A DNA stretch of 5,026 nt, taken from the NCBI GenBank assembly GCA_029863105.1, contig JAOTWC010000133.1, positions 1-5,026 on the forward strand, given 5' to 3'. The DNA comes from Gemmatimonadota bacterium (GTDB lineage: Bacteria > Gemmatimonadota > Gemmatimonadetes > Palauibacterales > Palauibacteraceae). Position numbers and translations under genes: made by a program. Below the pieces are notes generated by a model. That model was not told the origin of the DNA. It did not search any database and saw only the letters and a program-made list of their open reading frames with translations. This document shows, piece by piece, positions 1 through 5,026 of this stretch; the first letter of the stretch is position 1; every line of letters starts with the position of its first letter.

Positions 1-112
1 AGAAGGTCTTCAGGGTGGCTCCGACGACGCGGGCCCCGCGTTCCACGAGGATGGCCGCCGCGACACTTGAATCGACGCCTCCCGACATCGCGACGAGAAT
101 CGCACGGTCCAT
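1..112 (-). CDS. mnmA: tRNA-uridine 2-sulfurtransferase MnmA, N-terminal fragment (gene continues off the left edge)
   Basis: Only the first 37 codons lie in the window. They encode a hydrophobic first beta strand (residues 4-9) followed by the PP-loop SGGVDSS at residues 10-16, the pyrophosphate-binding loop of N-type ATP pyrophosphatases. A helix and the stretch VVGATLK (29-35) follow, matching the usual VIGVTLK-like second strand of MnmA. By family knowledge, MnmA adenylates U34 of the Lys, Glu and Gln tRNAs and replaces its 2-oxygen with sulfur delivered as a persulfide. Its catalytic cysteines would lie outside the window. The ATG is 2 bases after the stop of the cysteine desulfurase gene, and no Shine-Dalgarno sequence is visible, so translation probably depends on coupling to that gene. 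Other PP-loop enzymes (ThiI, TilS, QueC) are alternatives, but both the start of the protein and the desulfurase neighbour favour MnmA. Confidence 0.86.
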   Translation of the reverse strand, partial: MDRAILVAMSGGVDSSVAAAILVERGARVVGATLKTF

Positions 113-114
113 GG

Positions 115-1281
115 TCAGTTCGCGAATGCGGCACGAGACCGGGCTACCGCAGCGATTACGGCATCGCCCGCGATGCGCACGTCTTCGTCCGACGTATCCG
201 GTCCGAAGCTGAGCCGAACGACAGAGTAGTCTTCTTCCTTCCCGACGCCCATGGCACGGAGGACATGCGATCCCGAAGTCGACCCGCTGCTGCAGGCGGA
301 CCCGCTGCTGACCGCGACCCCGGCCATATCGAGGGCGACGAGAAGGGTCGCCTGGTCGCTCCCGGGGATTCCGACACTCAGCAGGTTTGGAAGCCTCCGC
401 GTCGCACCGCCGGCATGAACGACGATTGACGGAATGTCGGCGCAAAGTCTCCGTTCGAGCGCATTGCGCATCGCGACGAAGTGCGGGATGTGGCTGTCCC
501 GCTCGCTGACGCACATTTGCACAGCTTTCCCGAACCCTACCGCGCCGATCGGATTCTGAGTTCCGGGCCAGACTCCACGCTCCTGCGTACCTCCGTAGAT
601 CAGCGGTTCGAGCCCTGTACCGCGCCTGCAGACGAGCAGTCCGATTCCCACTGGGCCACCAAGCTTATGAGCCGTTGCCGTGAGCAGGTCGACGGGTGCC
701 GTCTCGCGCCGCATGTCCAGCTTGCCGAACCCCTGCACGGCGTCCGAGTGAAACAAGGCTCCGTAGCGATGAGCAATTTCGACCAGTTCTGGAATCTGCT
801 GAATCGTCCCGACCTCATTGTTGGCCCACATGATGGACACGAGCGTGGGGCGCCCCCGGTCCGCAGACAGCACGGCGTCCAGCGAACCAGGATCGACCTG
901 CCCGTGCTCGTCGACCGGGAGGATCTCGAGGTCCGCCCCCTCCCGAGCCGCCTGGTGCGCCGCCTGGAGCACGGCCTTGTGCTCGATGGCGGTGGTGACG
1001 AGCAGGGGTTTCTCAGCCAGTCGCCGTCGAGCGAATCCGAGGATCGCCACATTGTTGGACGCCGTACCGCCCGCGGTGAAAAAGACCTCTCCACGCAAAG
1101 CTCCGACCGCTGTCGCGATGTCGGCGCGCGCCTGCTCCAGAGTTTCCTGAGCGTTGCGACCGCACGCGTGCATGGACGCGGCGTTGAACCCCGCCGTGTC
1201 TACGACGTCCGCCATCGCCTGCCAGACCTCGGGCCTGAGGGGCGAGGAAGCCGCGTGATCGAGATAGATCATATTGTCCAT
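115..1281 (-). CDS. Cysteine desulfurase, IscS/NifS family (class V aminotransferase fold)
   Basis: This complete 388-residue PLP enzyme takes sulfur from L-cysteine, giving alanine and an enzyme-bound persulfide. The N-terminus IYLDHAASSPL (5-15) is the family signature. Other visible landmarks are His101 in TAIEH (stacks on PLP), NNEVGT (154-159), HSDAVQ (178-183), the Schiff-base Lys206 in AHKLGGPVGIG, ERG..PGT (234-241), and the catalytic Cys330 in SSGSACSSGS. The spacing matches E. coli IscS closely (Lys206, Cys328), so the length is normal. An in-frame TAG sits directly before the ATG at 1281, so translation cannot start further upstream; Met4 at 1272 is the only near alternative. The gene lies 29 bases after bshB1 and 2 bases before mnmA. 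The mnmA adjacency resembles B. subtilis yrvO-mnmA and suggests that tRNA thiolation is its main client. No IscU or SufU scaffold gene is in the window, so a wider role in Fe-S cluster assembly cannot be judged. Position 238 is Trp where an Arg is common before the PGT/SGT motif. Confidence 0.95.
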   Translation of the reverse strand: MDNMIYLDHAASSPLRPEVWQAMADVVDTAGFNAASMHACGRNAQETLEQARADIATAVGALRGEVFFTAGGTASNNVAILGFARRRLAEKPLLVTTAIEHKAVLQAAHQAAREGADLEILPVDEHGQVDPGSLDAVLSADRGRPTLVSIMWANNEVGTIQQIPELVEIAHRYGALFHSDAVQGFGKLDMRRETAPVDLLTATAHKLGGPVGIGLLVCRRGTGLEPLIYGGTQERGVWPGTQNPIGAVGFGKAVQMCVSERDSHIPHFVAMRNALERRLCADIPSIVVHAGGATRRLPNLLSVGIPGSDQATLLVALDMAGVAVSSGSACSSGSTSGSHVLRAMGVGKEEDYSVVRLSFGPDTSDEDVRIAGDAVIAAVARSRAAFAN

Positions 1282-1292
1282 CTACCGACATG

Positions 1293-1297
1293 CTCCC
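1293..1297 (-). promoter_or_regulatory. Probable ribosome binding site of the cysteine desulfurase gene
   Basis: The minus strand reads GGGAG here, 11 bases before the ATG at 1281 and about 20 before the alternative ATG at 1272. The spacing is longer than ideal but favours the first ATG, and an in-frame stop just upstream rules out earlier starts. The site lies inside the 29-base gap after bshB1, which holds no room for a promoter or terminator. Confidence 0.5.
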
Positions 1298-1310
1298 GGT
1301 GGATCTGCAG

Positions 1311-2033
1311 TCAGAATGTCGACACCCCCAACTGGACCAGGTCATCGACCTCCATCGTCTCCTCGGTGAAAAACGGTTCGCCGAATCCGCGGCGGATCAA
1401 GGATCCATAATGTCGGTTCTGTGCCTCGATCAACCCATACAGTGGCTGGCCGGTCGGAAACGCCTCTCCGGCCTTGACGGCATCGTCGAACTGGGACGCG
1501 AAGCACCTGATCGCGCTCATTTTGCGTTCGAACTGCGCCTCGATGTCGACGACGAAGGTGGGCTTCACGGCGTCTTCTCGAAAGCTCATCGCGTAAACGA
1601 CCTTGGTCGGCCTGTGCGGCATGCCCGGTCCGAAGCGCGCGAGTCCTGCCAGAAAACACGCGTCGCGCGCCAGCTCCGAGCCCAGTCGGTGGTCGGGATG
1701 GCGACCGCGCGGGAAGGGCAGGATCACGATCCGCGGTCTCAGGTCACGCAGGATCGACACCAGCGCCTCGCGGTTTTCCGCAGAATTGCAGATCGCGGCA
1801 TCGGGAAGACCTGCGTTGTGCCTCTGCTCGACGCCCATGATGGACGCCGCCTGCGCCGCCTCCACCGCTCGTATCTCCGCCGAGCCTCTGGACCCCATCT
1901 CGCCCGCCGTCAGATCCAGGATGCCCGTCCGATACCCCTGGTCGGCGCACTTGATGAGAGTCCCGGCACACGTGAGTTCGACATCATCCGGATGGCTGCC
2001 GATCGCCAGCACATCGAGGCCGGTATCAGCCAT
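1311..2033 (-). CDS. bshB1: Bacillithiol biosynthesis deacetylase BshB1 (LmbE/PIG-L family zinc hydrolase)
   Basis: This complete 240-residue cytoplasmic enzyme is expected to remove the acetyl group from N-acetylglucosaminyl malate to give glucosaminyl malate, the second step of bacillithiol synthesis. The zinc site is visible: HPDDVE at 14-19 (His14 and Asp17 as ligands, Asp16 as the likely base) and HPDH at 112-115 (His115 as third ligand). BshB1-type features include LTAGEMGSRG (41-50), the AGLPD stretch (74-78), HRP..V (140-145), FVVDI (160-164) and the C-terminal HYGSLIRRGFGEPF (208-221). These set it apart from MshB of mycothiol synthesis and from generic LmbE deacetylases. The length is normal for BshB1. 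The ATG has a strong Shine-Dalgarno 7 bases upstream. The gene follows the second permease by 24 bases and precedes the desulfurase by 29. The other pathway genes, bshA (glycosyltransferase) and bshC (cysteine ligase), are not in the window. Related deacetylases can also act on S-conjugates, so a detoxification side role is possible. Confidence 0.88.
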   Translation of the reverse strand: MADTGLDVLAIGSHPDDVELTCAGTLIKCADQGYRTGILDLTAGEMGSRGSAEIRAVEAAQAASIMGVEQRHNAGLPDAAICNSAENREALVSILRDLRPRIVILPFPRGRHPDHRLGSELARDACFLAGLARFGPGMPHRPTKVVYAMSFREDAVKPTFVVDIEAQFERKMSAIRCFASQFDDAVKAGEAFPTGQPLYGLIEAQNRHYGSLIRRGFGEPFFTEETMEVDDLVQLGVSTF

Positions 2034-2040
2034 AATCAGC

Positions 2041-2045
2041 CCTCC
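2041..2045 (-). promoter_or_regulatory. Ribosome binding site of bshB1
   Basis: The minus strand reads GGAGG followed by 7 bases and the ATG at 2033. This is the best Shine-Dalgarno in the window and fixes the bshB1 start. It suggests independent, efficient initiation within the operon, in contrast to the weak or absent sites of the ATPase-proximal permease and mnmA. Confidence 0.82.
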
Positions 2046-2057
2046 GGGCTATGGGGA

Positions 2058-3317
2058 TCACTCGTATCTCAGGGCCTCGACCGGGTCCTTGGCGGCGCCA
2101 CGTGCCGCCGGATACAAACCGAAGCCGACGCCGGTCAGCACGGATGCGATCAGCGCGATCGTCACGGCCCACAGCGGCACGGACGCCGGAACGGGTGTCA
2201 GCTCCTGGACAATCCAAGCGACTCCTCCGCCAAACAACAGGCCGATGGCGCCGCCCACGGCGGTAAGTGTGGAGGCCTCCACGAGGAACTGCAACAGCAG
2301 ATCCCGTCGTCGCGCGCCCATCGCCTTACGCAGACCGATCTCGCGCGTTCGCTCGGTGACGGAGATCATCATGATGCCGACTACGCCGATACCACCGACC
2401 ATCAGGCCTACGCCGGACAGGGCGATCATCACGGCGAAAAAGACGCCGGTCAGTTGATTCCAGAAGTCAAGCACCTGGTCCTGCGTTACGAGGTCGAAGT
2501 TGTCGGGATCCCCCGGCCCCAGTCCCCGAATCTGTCGCATCCGACCCCTCACGGCGTCCAGCGCCTCATCAAGGGTCACGTCTTCGCGAGGTACGATCGT
2601 GTAAGCCAGCATCCGATCCCAGAACGGCAGATACTTGTCTGCGGCTGAAAAGGGGATCAGCACATAATGAGAAGCAAGTCCCGAAAACAGGTCATCCGGC
2701 GGCTCGAAGATGCCGATCGTCCGAAACACGGCCTGGCGTCGGCCGGGCCGACCGATGCGGACGCTCTGGAGAAGCGGATCGCGACCTTGCCAGAGGTCCT
2801 CGGCCACCTCCGGATCGATCACGGCCACGGGCGTACGCCGATCGTCCTCGACTTCGGAAAAGAACCGGCCGTCCGTGATGTCGCCGCCGGTCATCTCGAT
2901 GTACCTGGCGGTCACGGCCAATAACGAAATCCTTACGTCCTCTCCGTCAGCCTTCGCATGAAACCCGTCCTGGCTGAGGTCGACCATCGAGGCGGCATAT
3001 TCGATCTCCGGCAGCCGTTCCAGTTCTTCTGCCCAGCGCGGATCGAGGGGCGGGTTCTTCATGAACGCGCTTTCCTCGTCGCTCATGTCGTCGAACCCTG
3101 TCTGCATGGCGTGCACGGCGTAGAACGTGTTCGGTCCGGCTGCCGCGATGACTTCCTCGAAACTGGAGTTCACACCCTCCACAACGGCCGCCATCACCAT
3201 GACGACTACGACACCGATCGCTACCCCGAGGATGGTCAGGCCACTACGAACCTTGTTCGCGAACAGCGAATCCGTCGCTACACGGACGCCTTCGCGGAGA
3301 GTGGGAAGAAGACCCAT
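2058..3317 (-). CDS. ABC transporter permease, MacB/FtsX family (second of a tandem pair)
   Basis: This 419-residue inner-membrane protein has the type VII (MacB/LolCE) layout: a cytoplasmic amphipathic start, membrane helix 1 (about 26-47), a MacB-type periplasmic core (about 48-290), and a FtsX domain with helices at about 292-317, 349-371 and 381-403. The cytoplasmic loop TERTREIGLRKAMGARRRD (321-339) is the conserved coupling region that contacts the ATPase. The C-terminus ends with the usual YPAARGAAKDPVEALR (402-417). The reading frame is open back to 3404, but that start would overlap the upstream permease, and residues before the chosen Met do not look like the family. The ATG at 3317 has AGGG 8 bases upstream and lies 10 bases after the upstream stop. 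An acidic segment (75-82, DDMSDEE) precedes the motif KNPPL (87-91), whose counterpart occurs in the other permease. It probably forms a heterodimer with that protein; the substrate is unknown. Confidence 0.93.
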   Translation of the reverse strand: MGLLPTLREGVRVATDSLFANKVRSGLTILGVAIGVVVVMVMAAVVEGVNSSFEEVIAAAGPNTFYAVHAMQTGFDDMSDEESAFMKNPPLDPRWAEELERLPEIEYAASMVDLSQDGFHAKADGEDVRISLLAVTARYIEMTGGDITDGRFFSEVEDDRRTPVAVIDPEVAEDLWQGRDPLLQSVRIGRPGRRQAVFRTIGIFEPPDDLFSGLASHYVLIPFSAADKYLPFWDRMLAYTIVPREDVTLDEALDAVRGRMRQIRGLGPGDPDNFDLVTQDQVLDFWNQLTGVFFAVMIALSGVGLMVGGIGVVGIMMISVTERTREIGLRKAMGARRRDLLLQFLVEASTLTAVGGAIGLLFGGGVAWIVQELTPVPASVPLWAVTIALIASVLTGVGFGLYPAARGAAKDPVEALRYE

Positions 3318-3325
3318 CCCATGAT

Positions 3326-3329
3326 CCCT
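3326..3329 (-). promoter_or_regulatory. Ribosome binding site of the second permease, overlapping the preceding stop codon
   Basis: The minus strand reads TAGGG, where TAG is the stop codon of the first permease and AGGG serves as the Shine-Dalgarno 8 bases before the ATG at 3317. This supports the 3317 start over the longer open frame reaching 3404, and implies translational coupling of the two permeases. Confidence 0.65.
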
Positions 3330-4572
3330 ACTCACTTCGCAACGCCACGATAGGGTCCTGCATTGCCGCCTTCCAGGCCGGGTAAATGCCCGAGGCGATT
3401 CCAACGACGAGGCCTACGAGCAGCGCCACTACGATGGCCCACAACGGCACCGCGGCCGGCAGGGGAGAGATGCGGTCTACGAGGAATCCCAGCCCGATGC
3501 CGAGAAGAATGCCAATCGCCGCCCCGAGGATCGAGAGCGTCGACGCCTCGGCGAGAAACTGAAGCAGGATATCCTGCTTTCGTGCGCCGATTGCCTTCCT
3601 TACGCCGATTTCCTTCACGCGTCCCGCTACCGAAAGAAGCATGATGTTCATGATCACGATCCCGCCCACGACCAGCGACACGCCGACGATGCTTGGAATA
3701 GCGGCGAACAGAACTCGCGTAATCGAGCGCCACGTGCCCAGAATGTCGTCCGAGGTTTCGAAATGAAACGTGTTTTCCTCACCCGGCCGGAGCTTCCGGT
3801 CCGAACGAAGGGCGGCCTCCGTGGCCAGCTTGGCGGCCTCGAAATCCTCCGTGGTCCGCATCTTGATGCTGATGGCGTCCACTTCGTTCTTGCTCCGCGA
3901 GAAGCCCTGTCGGTACGTCGCAAACGGGATGAGGATCGCGGCGTCCCGGAAATTCCCGAGCATTCCCCCTTGCTCCTCGAACGTCCCGACGACAACGAAC
4001 CGGTGCGCTCCGAGCCGCACTTCCTTCCCGAGCGGGGACTCGTTCGGGAACAGGCTCTCGACGATGGCGGATCCGATCACGGCATTCCGCAGGCCCCGCC
4101 GTTCGTCCAGCTCGGTGAGACCGCGTCCGGACTCAACGTCCCACCCTTGCAGCTCCGCATAATCGGGTGAACCGCCGACGAGCCTGACGTTGGTCCGCCG
4201 CTCGTCGCCTCGGCGGACTTCGTCGAGCCCACGGTCCTCGTAGAACGACATCAGCCAGGCTTCGGGGACCGCCCGCCGGACGACCTCTACATCATGCAGC
4301 GTGAGCTCGGGGTTGCGGGCCTGCCTGCGACGCGCTTCATCGGATTCTGCGCCCGTAACCACCCGCCGCCTGCGCACGACCGTGAACGTGTTGACTCCGG
4401 CGAGCGTTCCGGCCACGTCCTCCTGGACGTACCGGTTCATGCCCTCGACGACGGTGATCACGGCGATGAGGAAGGTGACTCCAATCACCACGCCAAGGAG
4501 GGTGAACGCAGACTTGAGCTTATGCGCCCACACCTGCTGGAGAGCGAGGACGACGCCTTCGAGAGGCTTCAC
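3328..4572 (-). CDS. ABC transporter permease, MacB/FtsX family (first of a tandem pair)
   Basis: This complete 414-residue permease has the same build as its downstream neighbour. Membrane helix 1 lies at about 22-43 after the amphipathic segment LQQVWAHKLKSAFTLLG. The periplasmic MacB-type core spans about 44-285, and the FtsX domain has helices at about 287-314, 343-365 and 375-398. The coupling loop AGRVKEIGVRKAIGARKQD (316-334) and the C-terminal YPAWKAAMQDPIVALR (397-412) are clear family hallmarks. Its C-terminal third aligns with the second permease almost residue for residue, while the periplasmic parts differ more, as expected of ancient duplicates making a heterodimer. The core contains a very basic stretch (RRRR at 67-70, RRRQAR at 81-86) leading into RNPEL (86-90). 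The start is a GTG 6 bases after the ATPase stop, with no clear Shine-Dalgarno. No ATG occurs before Met45, inside helix 1, so the GTG with coupling to the ATPase is the best choice. Confidence 0.93.
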   Translation of the reverse strand: MKPLEGVVLALQQVWAHKLKSAFTLLGVVIGVTFLIAVITVVEGMNRYVQEDVAGTLAGVNTFTVVRRRRVVTGAESDEARRRQARNPELTLHDVEVVRRAVPEAWLMSFYEDRGLDEVRRGDERRTNVRLVGGSPDYAELQGWDVESGRGLTELDERRGLRNAVIGSAIVESLFPNESPLGKEVRLGAHRFVVVGTFEEQGGMLGNFRDAAILIPFATYRQGFSRSKNEVDAISIKMRTTEDFEAAKLATEAALRSDRKLRPGEENTFHFETSDDILGTWRSITRVLFAAIPSIVGVSLVVGGIVIMNIMLLSVAGRVKEIGVRKAIGARKQDILLQFLAEASTLSILGAAIGILLGIGLGFLVDRISPLPAAVPLWAIVVALLVGLVVGIASGIYPAWKAAMQDPIVALRSE

Positions 4573-4578
4573 GACGGA

Positions 4579-5026
4579 TCAGGCCGCCCCGAAGGGCCGA
4601 TGCTCGAGCTTCGCGTCGTGTGATTCAATCATCCCGTCCCGCAGGGTGATCACGCGTTCCGCGCGCTCCGAGATGTCCGGCTCATGGGTGACCATGATGA
4701 TCGTCTGACCGTCCCGGTGGAGCTCGTCGAACACGTTCATGATATCGGATGATGTGACGGAATCCAGATTTCCCGTCGGCTCGTCCGCCAGCAGGATCGA
4801 CGGTTCGTTCACGAGTGCCCGCGCGATGGCGACGCGCTGTCGCTGACCGCCCGACAACTCGTTCGGCTTGTGATCCATGCGGTCCGCGAGCCCTGTCCGC
4901 TCGAGCGCTTCGCGAGCCCGCCGACCACGCTCTTTGGCCGAGATGCCCGCATATATCAAAGGAAGCTCCACGTTGTGCAGGGCGGTGGCCCGGGGAAGCA
5001 GATTGAATGTCTGGAACACGAAGCCG
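4579..5026 (-). CDS. ABC transporter ATP-binding protein, MacB/LolD/FtsE type, 5' end truncated by the window edge
   Basis: The last 148 codons of the ATPase are present and the frame is open to the window edge. A GTG at 5019 is internal to the Q-loop and is not the start. Visible parts, counted from the first full codon, are the Q-loop GFVFQTFNLLP (1-11), the helical domain with NVELPLIYAG (18-27), the signature LSGGQRQRVAIARAL (57-71), Walker B plus D-loop ILLADEPTGNLD (77-88), and the switch His114 in VTHEP. NVELPLIYAG and the DEPTGNLD segment are typical of the LolD/MacB group. Walker A lies off the window. The protein ends soon after the nucleotide-binding fold with a short tail and no membrane domain, so it is a stand-alone subunit, unlike E. 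coli MacB, where ATPase and permease are fused. It should dimerise and hydrolyse ATP on the cytoplasmic face to drive the two downstream permeases. Its stop is 6 bases before the first permease. Confidence 0.95.
   Translation of the reverse strand, partial: GFVFQTFNLLPRATALHNVELPLIYAGISAKERGRRAREALERTGLADRMDHKPNELSGGQRQRVAIARALVNEPSILLADEPTGNLDSVTSSDIMNVFDELHRDGQTIIMVTHEPDISERAERVITLRDGMIESHDAKLEHRPFGAA

Noticed and set aside
481..1410. Plus-strand open frame of 309 codons opposite the cysteine desulfurase
   Set aside because: It is an antisense shadow of a gene with all catalytic motifs intact; its composition is low-complexity and shows no family match.
1311..2033. Reading the deacetylase as MshB (mycothiol) or a generic LmbE enzyme
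   Set aside because: The HPDDVE form, the GEMGSRG stretch and the YGSLI...GEPF C-terminal region match the BshB1 group, and the size is about 240 residues, shorter than MshB.
1290..2648. Long plus-strand open frame (452 codons) opposite bshB1 and the second permease
   Set aside because: It lies antisense to two well-supported genes. Its translation is rich in Arg, His, Gln and Asp with no recognisable domain, as expected from the complementary strand of GC-rich coding DNA.
3318..3404. N-terminal extension of the second permease to an ATG at 3404
   Set aside because: It would overlap the first permease by 77 bases and add 29 Arg-rich residues unlike the family. The ATG at 3317 has a good ribosome binding site and gives the standard N-terminus.
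2058..4572. Tandem permeases as a recent duplication or mobile repeat
   Set aside because: Similarity is at protein level, strongest in the C-terminal third, with diverged periplasmic cores. No flanking repeats or transposase are present, so this is an old paralogous pair.
4579..5019. GTG at 5019 as the true start of the ATPase
   Set aside because: The GTG encodes the Val of the Q-loop (GFVFQ). The frame stays open to the edge, and a start there would remove Walker A, so the gene is simply cut by the window.

Overview
The window is compact, GC-rich bacterial DNA (roughly 60% GC by eye) carrying six genes, all on the minus strand. They run nose to tail with gaps of only 2 to 29 bases, so the layout reads as one long operon transcribed from right to left. 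Both ends are cut: the first gene lacks its 5' part and the last gene lacks most of its 3' part. No RNA gene, mobile element, CRISPR array, obvious promoter or terminator is visible, and no gene-free stretch exceeds 30 bases.

Right half (about 5026 to 2058): an ABC transporter of the MacB/LolCDE/FtsX type. It consists of a separate ATPase (5' end off the window) followed by two different but related single-copy permeases. Each permease has one N-terminal membrane helix, a large extracytoplasmic domain and three C-terminal helices. The natural reading is an ATPase dimer working with a permease heterodimer as a mechanotransmission-type exporter or extractor. The substrate cannot be read from the sequence.

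Left half (2033 to 1): a sulfur and thiol block. It has a BshB1-type zinc deacetylase (bacillithiol pathway), a PLP-dependent IscS/NifS-family cysteine desulfurase, and the first 37 codons of mnmA, the tRNA-uridine 2-sulfurtransferase. A cysteine desulfurase beside mnmA is a known arrangement (the Bacillus subtilis YrvO-MnmA pair), in which the desulfurase hands persulfide sulfur to MnmA for 2-thiouridine at the tRNA wobble position. BshB1 upstream adds low-molecular-weight thiol synthesis to the same transcript.

Organism: BshB1 points to a bacillithiol-type lineage. High GC and paired MacB-like permeases sharing an R/K-N-P-x-L motif would fit Gemmatimonadota or a related diderm group better than Firmicutes. 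This is inference from gene content, not a taxonomic determination. I see no clearly new system here. The main points of interest are the BshB1-desulfurase-MnmA linkage and its placement behind an ABC exporter.
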